Origin: Pedobacter faecalis
GTDB lineage: Bacteria; Bacteroidota; Bacteroidia; Sphingobacteriales; Sphingobacteriaceae
Reading direction: 5' to 3'
NCBI RefSeq assembly: GCF_030182585.1
Contig: NZ_JARXOW010000001.1
Location: 1,736,001-1,800,000, forward strand
DNA length: 64,000 bases
Shown here: piece by piece, positions 46,144 to 55,969 of the stretch
Layout of the letters: the number at the start of each line of letters is the position of its first letter
Numbering within the stretch: position 1 is the stretch's first letter
Notes under the pieces: generated by a model
Database searches by the model: none
Told to the model about the DNA's origin: nothing
The model's input: the letters and a program-made list of their open reading frames with translations, nothing else
Made by a program: the position numbers and the translations under genes

Positions 46144-49100
46144 ATGGTAAACTTATCCTTTAAGCAGCAGGTCTTTACAGGTTTTGCTATCTCATTATTA
46201 TTCGTTCTGCTTTCGGCAATTACGTCCTATGTCAGTATTGATGTGATGAAAAAGGATATAAAATGGCAAACACATACGTACGATGTGATCAATCTGGTAA
46301 AGGAAGTCGAGACACAAGTCTTAAATGCCGAAACGGGGATGAGAGGATACGTCATAGCCAAAGAAAAAAAATACCTTATCCCCTATAATAACAGCGCAGA
46401 CAAAATCCTGCCGACGGTTAAAAAGTTGCGCCAGCTTATTCAGGAAAATCCAGAACAGGTCCGTCTGGCCGACTCCCTTTATATGCGTGCACTGGATAAG
46501 GTCAATGAGATGAAACTTGTGCTGAAACTTCATGAGGAGCAAGGCTCGGCGGCGAGTTCGGCACGCGTGATGTCGGGAACAGGCCAGCTCTATAAAAACC
46601 GGATATTCAACATCAGCCAAAGAATGATCTCGGAGGAATACAAGTTATTGGCTAAGCGAACGGCAGCAACTGAAAGCAGCAGTAAAAGAAGCGGGCTCAT
46701 CGTGCTCGTAAGCGCTCTCATTATTTTCGGACTCATCCTCTTCCTTTTCTCGTATATCAAGCGCACGTTCGATCAGCAAAAACTTACGGAGGAACATATC
46801 CGTGAGTCTAACCTCAGACTTGAGAAGATCTCGGCCGACAATGAGCAGAAAAACTGGCTGCTCCGGGGTGCCGGCGCGGTCAACGTAGCAATGCGCGGAG
46901 AACAGGAGTTAAACGAGCTTGGTGACAGGATCACCACAGCCGTGTGCAAGCATATAGAAGCTCAGGTAGGATGTATCTTTGTATCGTCTGGATCAGGTGA
47001 GGATTTTACATTTTCAGGTGGCTATGCCTGCAACATCGCCGACACCGAAAAGGTATACCACATGGGGGAAGGATATATCGGACAATGTGCACGTGACCAG
47101 CAGCTAAAAATTCTATCCAACCTGCCTTCGGGTTACCTGAACATAAGTTCCGGGCTAGGTCAAACCGATCCGAGAAATATTGTCATAGTGCCCGTTCTTT
47201 TCCAGAACAAAACGATCGCCATTATCGAACTTGGAATGATCGCTTCGCCCGATGAAGCCGTACTAGCCTTTCTGAATAATATCACAGAGAACATCGGTAT
47301 TGCCCTCAATAGTGCCATGGCCCGAATCAGAATGAAGGCATTGTTCGACCAGACCCAGAGTCAGGCGGAGGAACTCGAGTGCCAGCAGGAGGAATTAAGA
47401 ACAGCCAACGAAGAACTTACACACAAATCTGAGCAACTTCAAGCATCAGAAGAAGAACTGCGGGTTCAACAGGAAGAACTGCGGCAAACCAATGCTGAAC
47501 TCGAAGAAAAAGCTCGTCAATTGGAAGAGCAGAACCTGGTCGTAAACCAGGCCAGAGAGGCAATGAGTTTAAAGGCCCGGGAACTCGAACTTTCCAGCCA
47601 GTATAAATCAGAATTTCTGGCCAACATGAGCCATGAACTCAGAACGCCTCTGAACAGCATTCTCATCCTAGCGAAAATCCTTAAAGAAAATCGCTCAGAA
47701 AATCTCAACAACGAACAAATCAAATATGCCGGGGTGATCCATAACGCAGGCAGTGAGCTTCTTACACTGATTAACGACATCCTCGACCTGTCAAAAATCG
47801 AATCAGGTAAAATCGAGCTTTCCATAGAGCAAGTTCCATTACAAAATGTCAAAAGCGATATTGAATCATTGTTTACAGAAGTGGCCAACAGCAAAAAGAT
47901 CAAATTCAATACAAGTATATCACCCGACCTGCCCACAACTATACTTACCGACGATCTCCGCCTGCAGCAAATCATCAAAAACCTACTCTCAAATGCCTTC
48001 AAGTTTACCCCGGAGGAAGGCGAAATCTCGTTAAACATCGGGCGGCCCGAACAGACAGAGTTTTTCTCGTCGAACCTCAGCAATGCTGGAGAAAATGTGA
48101 TCGCATTTTCAGTTAAAGACACTGGCATTGGCATATCTCACGACAAGCAGCAACTTATCTTTGAGGCCTTTAAGCAGGCCGACGGATCTACGAGCCGCAA
48201 ATATGGCGGTACGGGGCTGGGGCTTTCCATCAGCAAAGAGCTTGCATTCGTGCTGGGAGGCGAGCTGCGGGTCATGAGTGAACCGGGCAAAGGAAGCATT
48301 TTCACACTGTATTTGCCTGAAACTGCACCGCATCAAGTTCAGTCAGACGACCCTTCTGACCAGGCTGCCGGTGAAATGTTGCTAAATACCAAAATCCATC
48401 TTGAGCATGCTACACAGCAGACACCGCAGGTACGGCGGATACTGATTATTGAGGACGATCAGGTCTTTGCTGACATCCTGAAAAGCTACGCCGAAGAAAG
48501 GGGGTTTGAAGCTATACTTGCACATAGTGGCGATGAAGGCTTGAATCGCGCACAAAAGCTTCTTCCTGATGCCATCATTCTTGATATTATGCTTCCCGTA
48601 ATGGATGGCTGGACGGTTCTTAAAAAGCTTAAGTCCGACCCAGCCACGAAACACATCCCGGTACATATCATGTCGGCCGGAGACGAGAAAGAAAATCTGG
48701 CACAACAAAAAGGTGCCGTTGGTTTTCTGAAAAAACCTGTGGAAAAAGAAGAGCTTGATGTTATATTCAGCAAACTAACAACATTTGCCACCAACCAGCC
48801 ACGCAAAGTGCTTCTTATAGAAGATCAGGAAGTGCAAAGCGAAATACTTGCCCGACAGCTTCAGCAACGTGAAGCTGAAGTCTATCCGGCTTATACCGGT
48901 AAAGAGGCCTTGGAACTGTTGAGCCAACATGCCTTCGACTGCATTATCCTCGATCTGAAGTTACCTGACATCTCTGGCTTCGATCTGCTTGATCAGATCA
49001 AAGCCAAAGCACAACAGGTACCTGTAGTTATCAATACCTCTATGGAACTGACCGATGATCAAATGACCCGTATTCTTAAATATACGGATGCACTGGTCTT

Positions 49101-49599
49101 GAAATCATCAAAGTCGAACGACCGGATTATCGACGAGATCAGCTTGTTCATGAACAAACTGGATGCTACCGATAAGTTCCCATCCAGCACCAAGCATCAG
49201 CAACCGGTCTCCACGCTCGAGAAAGCACTAAAAAACAAAAAGATTCTGATCGCAGACGATGACATGCGAAATATTTTTGCACTATCCAGCGCACTACAGG
49301 GTTACGAGCTTCAAATCGCCATTGCACATAACGGCGTGGAAGCCATCCGAAAACTTAAGGATCATCCCGACACCGACCTGGTCCTTATGGACATTATGAT
49401 GCCAGAGATGGATGGCTATGAGGCCATGCGGACAATTAGGGCCGATAAAACATATGAGCGACTACCGATCATTGCGCTGACGGCCAAAGCCATGAAAAGT
49501 GACCGCGACAAATGCCTTGAAGCCGGGGCTAATGATTATATCAGCAAGCCGGTAGATATCGACAAACTGGTCTCTATGCTCAGGGTATGGCTTAGTTAA
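46144..49599 (+). CDS. Hybrid sensor histidine kinase: CHASE3-GAF-HK-REC-REC-REC
   Basis: 1151 residues. Two membrane helices (about 10-30 and 181-203) flank a periplasmic CHASE3 sensor with EVETQVLNAETGMRGYVIA. A GAF domain (about 250-400) and a long coiled coil of Glu/Gln heptads (405-485) lead to the HisKA domain with phospho-acceptor His497 (ANMSHELRTPLNS) and an HATPase domain with [12 protein letters not shown]. Three receiver domains follow, with predicted phospho-acceptors Asp814, Asp937 and Asp1083. There is no output domain, so phosphate must pass to other proteins. It begins an operon with CheR (6-nt gap) and a second hybrid kinase. Confidence 0.93.
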   Translation: MVNLSFKQQVFTGFAISLLFVLLSAITSYVSIDVMKKDIKWQTHTYDVINLVKEVETQVLNAETGMRGYVIAKEKKYLIPYNNSADKILPTVKKLRQLIQENPEQVRLADSLYMRALDKVNEMKLVLKLHEEQGSAASSARVMSGTGQLYKNRIFNISQRMISEEYKLLAKRTAATESSSKRSGLIVLVSALIIFGLILFLFSYIKRTFDQQKLTEEHIRESNLRLEKISADNEQKNWLLRGAGAVNVAMRGEQELNELGDRITTAVCKHIEAQVGCIFVSSGSGEDFTFSGGYACNIADTEKVYHMGEGYIGQCARDQQLKILSNLPSGYLNISSGLGQTDPRNIVIVPVLFQNKTIAIIELGMIASPDEAVLAFLNNITENIGIALNSAMARIRMKALFDQTQSQAEELECQQEELRTANEELTHKSEQLQASEEELRVQQEELRQTNAELEEKARQLEEQNLVVNQAREAMSLKARELELSSQYKSEFLANMSHELRTPLNSILILAKILKENRSENLNNEQIKYAGVIHNAGSELLTLINDILDLSKIESGKIELSIEQVPLQNVKSDIESLFTEVANSKKIKFNTSISPDLPTTILTDDLRLQQIIKNLLSNAFKFTPEEGEISLNIGRPEQTEFFSSNLSNAGENVIAFSVKDTGIGISHDKQQLIFEAFKQADGSTSRKYGGTGLGLSISKELAFVLGGELRVMSEPGKGSIFTLYLPETAPHQVQSDDPSDQAAGEMLLNTKIHLEHATQQTPQVRRILIIEDDQVFADILKSYAEERGFEAILAHSGDEGLNRAQKLLPDAIILDIMLPVMDGWTVLKKLKSDPATKHIPVHIMSAGDEKENLAQQKGAVGFLKKPVEKEELDVIFSKLTTFATNQPRKVLLIEDQEVQSEILARQLQQREAEVYPAYTGKEALELLSQHAFDCIILDLKLPDISGFDLLDQIKAKAQQVPVVINTSMELTDDQMTRILKYTDALVLKSSKSNDRIIDEISLFMNKLDATDKFPSSTKHQQPVSTLEKALKNKKILIADDDMRNIFALSSALQGYELQIAIAHNGVEAIRKLKDHPDTDLVLMDIMMPEMDGYEAMRTIRADKTYERLPIIALTAKAMKSDRDKCLEAGANDYISKPVDIDKLVSMLRVWLS

Positions 49600-49605
49600 C
49601 AACTT

Positions 49606-50430
49606 ATGAATAATCATCCAGAAACCATTACCTACGCCCAGCTTTCCGCGCTGATTCAACTCGTCAAAAACTTACACGGGTTCGACTTTAGCGGTTACGC
49701 GGCTGCATCATTAAAGCGCCGGGTCAGCCGGATCATGGAGCTCCAGCGACTGAGCTATGCTGACCTGCAGAGTGCACTCGTCAATAACGAAAACTATTTC
49801 GAGTCCTTCCTCATCCAGATTACAGTCAACGTCACTGAAATGTTCAGAGATCCCAGCTTTTACAATTCCTTGTCCGCGAACGTTGTACCATACCTAAGCT
49901 CCTATCAAAGGATTAAAGTCTGGAATGCCGGTTGCTCATCGGGTGAAGAGCTTTATTCATTTGCAATCCTTTTTGATGAAGCAGGCCTCTATGATCGATC
50001 TTTCTTCTATGGTACCGATATTAATGCGCACGTGCTAAAACAAGCAAAGTCGGGCATATACGACCTTGCTAAAATGAAACTTTATTCAGAAAACTACCTT
50101 AAAACCAATCCAAAAAAGTCATTGTCCGATTATTACACCGCCAGGTACGATGCCGCGACGATTAATCAGTATCTCAAAAAAAACCTCCTCTTCTCCGTAC
50201 ATAACCTCGTTACAGACGGCATTTTTAACGAATTTCAGTTAATCTCATGTCGAAATGTCCTCATATATTTCAACACCGAACTCCAAAAAAGAGTAATTAA
50301 CCTACTTTACGACAGTTTAGCTAATTTTGGTTTTTTGTGTTTAGGTCCGAAAGAAAGCTTACGGGATACAGAGGCGCAAAAATTTAAGATAATCGACAAA
50401 AAGAATAACATCTATCAGAAAATAGTCTAG
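49606..50430 (+). CDS. CheR-type protein-glutamate methyltransferase
   Basis: 274 residues. A helical N-terminal domain (1-75, with FSGYAAASLKRRVSRIME) is followed by a SAM-binding Rossmann domain: KVWNAGCSSGEELYSFAIL, then FYGTDINAHVLKQA and the catalytic-region SCRNVLIYF. CheR methylates glutamates of receptors in chemotaxis. Here it sits between two hybrid kinases with no chemoreceptor, CheA, CheW or CheB gene, so its substrate is probably a non-chemotaxis protein such as the long coiled coil of the upstream kinase (inference). Confidence 0.93.
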   Translation: MNNHPETITYAQLSALIQLVKNLHGFDFSGYAAASLKRRVSRIMELQRLSYADLQSALVNNENYFESFLIQITVNVTEMFRDPSFYNSLSANVVPYLSSYQRIKVWNAGCSSGEELYSFAILFDEAGLYDRSFFYGTDINAHVLKQAKSGIYDLAKMKLYSENYLKTNPKKSLSDYYTARYDAATINQYLKKNLLFSVHNLVTDGIFNEFQLISCRNVLIYFNTELQKRVINLLYDSLANFGFLCLGPKESLRDTEAQKFKIIDKKNNIYQKIV

Positions 50431-50439
50431 TCAGATACC

Positions 50440-52023
50440 ATGGAAAAGATCAACATACTCATTATTGATGACCGACCGGAAAACCTTATTACGCTGGAAG
50501 CGCTTCTGGAAAGGAACGACATCAATTTGATAAGTACAACGAATCCTAATGAAGCTCTACGTCTTTCCTGGGAAATGGATATTGCGATCGCCCTGGTTGA
50601 TGTTCAAATGCCTGAAATGGATGGATTTGAACTTGTAGAAATTCTGAAAAGCAATCCGCGCACAAAAGACATACTGGTCATTTTCGTAACAGCCATATCT
50701 AAGGAAACCAAATATGCAGTTAAAGGCCTAAACACCGGGGCGGTCGACTATCTTTATAAACCGCTTGACCCGTACATCACCTCCGCAAAAGTGGATTCAT
50801 TCATACAAATGGTGCGTTACCAGCGCGATCTTAAGCGAACAAACAAAGACCTTGAGACCTATCAGAAAGAACTGATCCTGGCGAAAGAACAGGCTGAGCA
50901 GGGGAAGCGCATCAAGGAAAATTTCCTCGCAAACATGAGTCATGAAATCCGCACACCCATTAACGGAATCATTGGCATTGCACAATTGTTGAGTAAAACG
51001 GAACTCAGCCCGGAGCAGCGTGAAATGATGAACCTGCTGGAGGTTTCATCCAGTTCGCTCCTTGGCGTCATTAACGATATCCTGGACCTTTCTAAAATGG
51101 AAGCAGGCAAATTTAAAATCAACCGGACCGAAGTCAACCTGGTCGACATGTGCGACAACGTGGTCAACCTCCTTAGCATAAAAGCGAAAGAGAAAGATGT
51201 AGACCTTATTAAAAAGTACAGTCCGCAACTCCCCAAATATGTGTTGGCCGACTCCCTCAGGCTCACGCAGATTCTGATGAACCTGATTGGTAACGCCATA
51301 AAATTCACCACAGACGGCAGTGTAACGCTCGCCATAGACGTACTAGACCTTAAAGGCAATACCGCAAACATCAAATTTTCCGTTATCGATACCGGTATAG
51401 GTATTGCGAAAGAGAACATCGATAAGATATTTGAAATATTTGAACAGGCAGATGAACAGACTACAGCCAAGTTCGGAGGCACAGGCCTTGGCTTGTCCAT
51501 CGTCAAGAACCTTGCGAAGCTAAAAGGCGGGACACTTGAAGTAAGCAGCGAGGAAAATAGGGGAAGCACCTTCTCCTTCACAAACCGCTATGAAATCCTT
51601 AAGGAGATCAAAGCAAGTCCGTCAGCAGAAGAAAAATTCAGCTCGTTTGCAGACCTCAAAGTGCTGGTAGCAGAAGACAATCCGATCAACAAATTCCTCA
51701 TCGTTAAGATTCTGAAGGACTGGGGCATCAAACCGGACGTCGTTGAAAATGGCCAGGATGCTCTTGACCACATCAAAGCTCATGCGTACGATATCGTCCT
51801 TATGGATACTTATATGCCAGTCATGAACGGTCTGAAGGCAATCAGATTAGTCCGGGCAGGCTATGCTCCGGGAAAAGAGCAGGTGCCTATCGTGACCTTT
51901 TCTGCGGCAGCAATGGATGAGGACAGGAAAACCGCCATTGATGCCGGAGCGAATGCAGTCATCAGTAAGCCCTTCGAACTGAAAGCTCTGCATGACACCT
52001 TAAGCAGGCTTACTACTGGTTAA
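50440..52023 (+). CDS. Hybrid histidine kinase: REC-HK-REC
   Basis: 527 residues, cytoplasmic, with no membrane helix. An N-terminal receiver (Asp54 in [11 protein letters not shown]), a short coiled coil, HisKA with His168 ([13 protein letters not shown]), an HATPase domain with [13 protein letters not shown] and a C-terminal receiver (Asp456 in [12 protein letters not shown]). A receiver before the kinase core suggests that phosphorylation by the upstream kinase controls this kinase. It follows CheR by 9 nt. The 3' end overlaps the convergent pth gene by 11 nt. Confidence 0.93.
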   Translation: MEKINILIIDDRPENLITLEALLERNDINLISTTNPNEALRLSWEMDIAIALVDVQMPEMDGFELVEILKSNPRTKDILVIFVTAISKETKYAVKGLNTGAVDYLYKPLDPYITSAKVDSFIQMVRYQRDLKRTNKDLETYQKELILAKEQAEQGKRIKENFLANMSHEIRTPINGIIGIAQLLSKTELSPEQREMMNLLEVSSSSLLGVINDILDLSKMEAGKFKINRTEVNLVDMCDNVVNLLSIKAKEKDVDLIKKYSPQLPKYVLADSLRLTQILMNLIGNAIKFTTDGSVTLAIDVLDLKGNTANIKFSVIDTGIGIAKENIDKIFEIFEQADEQTTAKFGGTGLGLSIVKNLAKLKGGTLEVSSEENRGSTFSFTNRYEILKEIKASPSAEEKFSSFADLKVLVAEDNPINKFLIVKILKDWGIKPDVVENGQDALDHIKAHAYDIVLMDTYMPVMNGLKAIRLVRAGYAPGKEQVPIVTFSAAAMDEDRKTAIDAGANAVISKPFELKALHDTLSRLTTG

Positions 52024-52573
52024 ACGCCGTCATCGTTTGCGCCGGCCCTATGGTTACAAAACTCTTGATCAGCTCTGTGCTTTTGGCTATTAAAGCTGGT
52101 AGCTCGGGTTGCTCATCCTTATCGAATGGTGCCAGCACGTAGTCAACCTGCCTGCCCTTTGCAAAGTTATCGCCAATCCCAAACCGCAGTCTTGGATATT
52201 CCTGTCCGCCACATAAACCTTCAATGCTTTTAAGACCGTTATGGCCGGCACTGCTGCCCTGAAGTTTCAACCGCAGTTTACCCAGCGGCAAAGCCAGATC
52301 ATCCACTACAACCAGCACATTTTCCAGAGTGATCCGCAGTTCGTTCATCCAGTAATTCACCGCCTTGCCACTCAAATTCATATAGGTTGTAGGCTTAATC
52401 ACATACAGCTTCCTACCCTTGAAAGACACTTCCGAGTAATATGCAAGTCTCAGATTTGAAAAAGTGCCGCCCAACTGTTTCACCAATTCGTCAGCGATAT
52501 CAAAGCCGATATTATGTCGCGTATGGGCGTATTCCGGCCCAATATTTCCAAGTCCAACTATCAAATATTTCAT
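52013..52573 (-). CDS. pth: Peptidyl-tRNA hydrolase
   Basis: 186 residues from [20 protein letters not shown] (a start 3 codons earlier is possible). It frees tRNAs from peptidyl-tRNA that drops off ribosomes. Active-site residues are in [16 protein letters not shown] (Asn, His) and [24 protein letters not shown] (Asp) and [13 protein letters not shown]. It is last in the usual prs-rplY-pth order but separated from rplY by a terminator. Confidence 0.98.
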   Translation of the reverse strand: MKYLIVGLGNIGPEYAHTRHNIGFDIADELVKQLGGTFSNLRLAYYSEVSFKGRKLYVIKPTTYMNLSGKAVNYWMNELRITLENVLVVVDDLALPLGKLRLKLQGSSAGHNGLKSIEGLCGGQEYPRLRFGIGDNFAKGRQVDYVLAPFDKDEQPELPALIAKSTELIKSFVTIGPAQTMTAFNQ

Positions 52574-52611
52574 TGGCACCAAAGATAACAGTTTTCCGAA
52601 AGCAGACTTTC

Positions 52612-52641
52612 AAAAAAAAAGGCAGTTCCACAAGGAACTGC
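52612..52641 (-). terminator. Terminator after rplY
   Basis: GGCAGTTCC and GGAACTGCC (minus strand) form a perfect 9-bp stem with a TTGT loop and a T9 tail. It separates rplY from pth. Confidence 0.92.
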
Positions 52642-52665
52642 CCTTCTGCGTCATTGCAGAAAAAC

Positions 52666-53244
52666 TTATTTCTTTTTAGCTTCCTGCTCTGCTTGTTTCA
52701 ATGCTCTAGACATACCTACAGAAACGATGGTATCTTCAGGTGTGTTAGTCACGGTGTAGTTACCTTTTTCCAGATCACGTACACGGAACAGGTTACCAAC
52801 TTCCAATTTAGCAATGCTTACTTCAACAGCCTGTGGCATGTCTTTAGGCAAAGCTTTTACACGAAGCTTACGTAATTTCTGTACCAGTTTACCACCCATT
52901 TTTACACCTGGGGAAGTTCCGGTCAATTTCACAGGAATTTCCATTGTGATTGCCTTCTCGTCAAACAGTTGCAGGAAATCCACGTGCAGAAGCACGTCAG
53001 TAAGCGGGTGGAACTGCAATTCCTTAATTACCGCTTTAATTTTTTCACCACCCAGATCAATTTCTACAAAGTTTGCCTCGGGGGTATAGATAGCTTCTTT
53101 AAGTTCAGTGATCACTACAGCAAAGTGCTTTTGCTCTTTACCACCATACAATACTGCAGGAACCTTGCCTTCATAGCGAAGCTCTTTAGCATCGCGTTTC
53201 CCTACGTTCTCTCTTGGAGAACCGCTAATTGCGATTGTTTTCAT
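52666..53244 (-). CDS. rplY: 50S ribosomal protein bL25 / Ctc
   Basis: 192 residues from MKTIAISGSPRENVGKRDAK. The frame extends upstream to 53301, but that part overlaps prs. The N-terminal domain binds 5S rRNA (ELRYEGKVPAVLYGG), and the C-terminal TL5/Ctc domain (about residues 95-175) follows with MEIPVKLTGTSPGVKMGG and LPKDMPQAVEVSI. It has a Lys-rich tail. It lies 26 nt after prs and ends at the terminator at 52612. Confidence 0.95.
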   Translation of the reverse strand: MKTIAISGSPRENVGKRDAKELRYEGKVPAVLYGGKEQKHFAVVITELKEAIYTPEANFVEIDLGGEKIKAVIKELQFHPLTDVLLHVDFLQLFDEKAITMEIPVKLTGTSPGVKMGGKLVQKLRKLRVKALPKDMPQAVEVSIAKLEVGNLFRVRDLEKGNYTVTNTPEDTIVSVGMSRALKQAEQEAKKK

Positions 53245-53269
53245 TTTTATGTTGTTTATTAATAATTTG

Positions 53270-54211
53270 CTAAACTCTAAACAGATTACTGATCGACTCA
53301 TGCTCGTTCACATTGGCAATCGCCCTTGCAAACAAGGAAGCCGTACTCAGCACCCTGATTTTTGAACTCTCTTGTTTCAAAGGAATGGTGTCCGTCACGA
53401 TCAATTCCGTAAGGGCCGAATTCTCAACAGTCTCATAAGCCTTACCCGACAATACCGGATGCGTACACACCGCACGTACACTTTTCGCTCCCTTTTCCAT
53501 GATCAGCCCGGCTGCCTTCGCCAGCGTACCCGCAGTATCACAAATGTCATCAATAAGCACCACGTCCATTCCGGTCACATCCCCGATGATCGACATTGAT
53601 TCAATTTCGTTGGCACGCTTGCGGCGCTTGTCGCAGATCACCACCTCGGCGTTAAAAAACTTGGCAAAAGTACGTGCCCGGTAAGACCCACCCATGTCGG
53701 GCGACGCAATAACCAGATTCTCCAGACCCAAGCTTTTGATGTAAGGAACAAAAATTACCGACCCGTCAAGGTGATCTACGGGAATATCAAAAAAGCCCTG
53801 TATCTGCGCCGCATGCAAGTCCATCGTCATAATCCTGTGGATCCCGGCCGACTTCAGCAGGTTGGCCACCAGTTTGGCGCCTATAGCTACCCTCGGCTTA
53901 TCTTTCCTGTCCTGTCTGGCCAAACCATAATACGGAACAACAGCCGTAATATAATGTGCAGAAGCCCTCTTTGCCGCGTCAACCAGCAGCAAAAGCTCCA
54001 TTAAATTATCTGAAGGCTGATAAGTTGATTGGATCAGGAATACATCACACCCACGTACACTTTCATCGTATGATGGTTGGAATTCGCCATCACTGAATTT
54101 ACTTAATGTTACGCTACCCAGAGGTTTACCGTAACTTTCGGCAATTTTGTGCGCTAAATCTTTTGTACCACTTCCGGCAAAAAGCTTAACTGGGTTAAAC
54201 TGCAAAGGCAT
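53270..54211 (-). CDS. prs: Ribose-phosphate pyrophosphokinase (PRPP synthase)
   Basis: 313 residues. It makes PRPP from ribose-5-phosphate and ATP. Motifs: KFSDGEFQPSYDESVRGCDVF, RQDRKDKPR, MDLHAAQIQGFFDIPVDHL and the PRPP-binding loop VLIDDICDTAGTL. It precedes rplY on the minus strand. A tRNA-Gln gene with its own terminator lies upstream. Confidence 0.98.
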   Translation of the reverse strand: MPLQFNPVKLFAGSGTKDLAHKIAESYGKPLGSVTLSKFSDGEFQPSYDESVRGCDVFLIQSTYQPSDNLMELLLLVDAAKRASAHYITAVVPYYGLARQDRKDKPRVAIGAKLVANLLKSAGIHRIMTMDLHAAQIQGFFDIPVDHLDGSVIFVPYIKSLGLENLVIASPDMGGSYRARTFAKFFNAEVVICDKRRKRANEIESMSIIGDVTGMDVVLIDDICDTAGTLAKAAGLIMEKGAKSVRAVCTHPVLSGKAYETVENSALTELIVTDTIPLKQESSKIRVLSTASLFARAIANVNEHESISNLFRV

Positions 54212-54235
54212 TGTTAAACAATAACAGTACTTGTT

Positions 54236-54270
54236 AAAAAAAATCGGATTGCGTATCTCTCACAATCCGA
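54236..54270 (-). terminator. Terminator of the tRNA-Gln gene
   Basis: TCGGATTG and CAATCCGA form an 8-bp stem with an 11-nt loop, followed on the minus strand by T8. It ends the tRNA transcript before prs. Confidence 0.85.
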
Positions 54271-54281
54271 ATATTATTTAG

Positions 54282-54352
54282 TTGCCCGACCAGGATTCGA
54301 ACCTAGACAAACGGTACCAAAAACCGTCGTACTACCATTATACTATCAGGCA
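54282..54352 (-). tRNA. tRNA-Gln (anticodon UUG)
   Basis: 71 nt with a full cloverleaf on the minus strand: acceptor stem TGCCTGA/TCGGGCA with one G-T pair, anticodon stem ACGGT/ACCGT enclosing loop TTTTGGT with anticodon TTG, T-arm loop GTTCGAATC, and discriminator A. The 3' CCA is not encoded, so it must be added after transcription. Confidence 0.96.
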
Positions 54353-54387
54353 ATCTCCTTTACCAAAGCTTCCTTTGAAATGGAATG

Positions 54388-54418
54388 CAAATCTACGCAG
54401 ATTTTTCATAACTGCAAA
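54388..54418 (-). promoter_or_regulatory. Promoter of tRNA-Gln
   Basis: On the minus strand TTTG (54415-54418), exactly 19 nt, then TAGATTTG (54388-54395). Transcription would start about 32 nt before the mature tRNA. Confidence 0.8.
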
Positions 54419-54522
54419 CAGAACCGATTTTTTTTTGAAAGAGAATTTTCAACTCGCAGATTTTCAAATAAAAAAAATTTAGAACCACTATAAGAGAGGC
54501 CACCCGCCGCCATTTCGGGCTG

Positions 54523-54553
54523 TTTGAATTAGCTAAACTATTGCCTAACTTTG
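54523..54553 (+). promoter_or_regulatory. Promoter of ahcY
   Basis: TTTG (54523-54526), exactly 19 nt, then TAACTTTG (54546-54553). The predicted start near 54557 gives a 29-nt leader. Confidence 0.85.
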
Positions 54554-54585
54554 CAGCGTACATAAAATACTAAAAAAACAGCAAT

Positions 54586-55902
54586 ATGTCATCAGTAGAG
54601 ACAACTTACGTTCCTTACAAAGTTAAGGACATTTCACTGGCAGAATGGGGCCGAAAAGAGATCGAACTGGCAGAGGCAGAAATGCCCGGCCTGATGTCGT
54701 TACGTGAAGAATTCGGGCCATCAAAACCTTTAAAAGGCGCACGCATCGCCGGATGCTTACACATGACCATCCAGACCGCGGTACTGATTGAAACACTAGT
54801 TGAACTGGGTGCTGAAGTAACCTGGTCATCATGCAATATATTCTCTACCCAAGATCATGCGGCCGCTGCTATTGCTGCAGCAGGAATCCAGGTCTATGCC
54901 TGGAAAGGCCTCGACGAAGCAAGTTTCGACTGGTGTATTGAACAAACATTACACTTTGGCCCTGAACGCCAACCCCTGAACATGATACTCGACGACGGCG
55001 GCGATTTAACAAACATGGTATTCGACAGATACCCTGAACTGATCGCTGGGATCAAAGGACTGTCGGAAGAAACCACCACCGGCGTACACCGTTTATACGA
55101 GCGCATGAAGAACGGCACGCTGCACCTTCCTGCTATCAACGTAAACGACTCTGTAACCAAATCAAAGTTTGACAACAAATATGGTTGCCGGGAATCACTG
55201 GTCGACGCAATCCGTCGTGCAACTGACGTCATGATGGCAGGCAAAGTTGCTGTTGTTGCGGGGTATGGCGACGTAGGTAAAGGTTCTGCTGAATCATTGA
55301 GCTCACAGGGCGTACGCGTTATCGTATCTGAGATCGACCCGATCTGCGCGCTACAGGCAGCTATGGAAGGCTATCAGGTTCAAAAGTTCGCCAATGCGGT
55401 TAAAGAGGCCGACATCATCGTGACCACTACCGGAAACTGCGATATCGTTCGCGGCGAACATTTCAAAACCATGAAAGACAAAGCCATCGTTTGTAACATA
55501 GGTCACTTCGATAACGAGATTGACGTAGCCTGGCTTAATAAAAACTATGGCGACACCAAGGTGGAAATTAAGCCGCAGGTCGACAAATATACCATCGACG
55601 GGAAAGACATCATTTTGCTGGCAGAAGGTCGCCTCGTGAACCTGGGTTGCGCCACCGGCCACCCAAGCTTTGTTATGTCAAATTCGTTCACCAATCAGAC
55701 ACTTGCACAGTTGGAATTGTGGACCAACTCCGACAAATACGAAAACAAGGTATATGTGCTACCTAAACTTCTCGATGAGAAAGTAGCACGTCTGCACCTG
55801 GCTAAAATCGGCGCTGAATTAGATACGCTTGATCCACATCAGGCAGAATATATCGGCGTAGCAGTCGAAGGCCCTTTCAAGCCTGAAGCTTACAGATACT
55901 AA
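54586..55902 (+). CDS. ahcY: Adenosylhomocysteinase (SAH hydrolase)
   Basis: 438 residues, homotetrameric NAD-dependent enzyme that splits S-adenosylhomocysteine to homocysteine and adenosine. NAD loop [13 protein letters not shown], substrate-site motifs [30 protein letters not shown] and the terminal [10 protein letters not shown] are intact. It lacks the long insert seen in some bacterial enzymes of about 470 residues. It clears the SAH made by the many methyltransferases here. It is transcribed alone between its promoter and a hairpin at 55922. Confidence 0.98.
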   Translation: MSSVETTYVPYKVKDISLAEWGRKEIELAEAEMPGLMSLREEFGPSKPLKGARIAGCLHMTIQTAVLIETLVELGAEVTWSSCNIFSTQDHAAAAIAAAGIQVYAWKGLDEASFDWCIEQTLHFGPERQPLNMILDDGGDLTNMVFDRYPELIAGIKGLSEETTTGVHRLYERMKNGTLHLPAINVNDSVTKSKFDNKYGCRESLVDAIRRATDVMMAGKVAVVAGYGDVGKGSAESLSSQGVRVIVSEIDPICALQAAMEGYQVQKFANAVKEADIIVTTTGNCDIVRGEHFKTMKDKAIVCNIGHFDNEIDVAWLNKNYGDTKVEIKPQVDKYTIDGKDIILLAEGRLVNLGCATGHPSFVMSNSFTNQTLAQLELWTNSDKYENKVYVLPKLLDEKVARLHLAKIGAELDTLDPHQAEYIGVAVEGPFKPEAYRY

Positions 55903-55921
55903 CCGGCGGCCAACCGTCATA

Positions 55922-55956
55922 AAATGGGGATATTGTTTTTAACGGTATCCCCATTT
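55922..55956 (+). terminator. Probable terminator after ahcY
   Basis: AAATGGGGATA and TATCCCCATTT form a perfect 11-bp stem with a 13-nt loop. The downstream T tract is weak and contains the pdxJ -7 box, so termination may be partial. Confidence 0.6.
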
Positions 55957-55958
55957 CT

Positions 55959-55966
55959 TATATTTG
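55959..55966 (+). promoter_or_regulatory. Candidate -7 box for pdxJ, leaderless start
   Basis: TATATTTG ends 3 nt before the pdxJ ATG, so transcription is predicted to start at or next to the start codon. TTG at 55933-55935 is 23 nt upstream, longer than ideal. Confidence 0.5.
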
Positions 55967-55969
55967 TAC

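Noticed and set aside
47517..48134. 205-codon minus-strand open frame inside the first hybrid kinase
   Set aside because: It lies wholly opposite the HisKA/HATPase coding region, is Ser/Leu-rich and lacks family features.
50940..51581. 213-codon minus-strand open frame inside the second hybrid kinase
   Set aside because: Same pattern as above: antisense of conserved kinase codons, no supporting motif.
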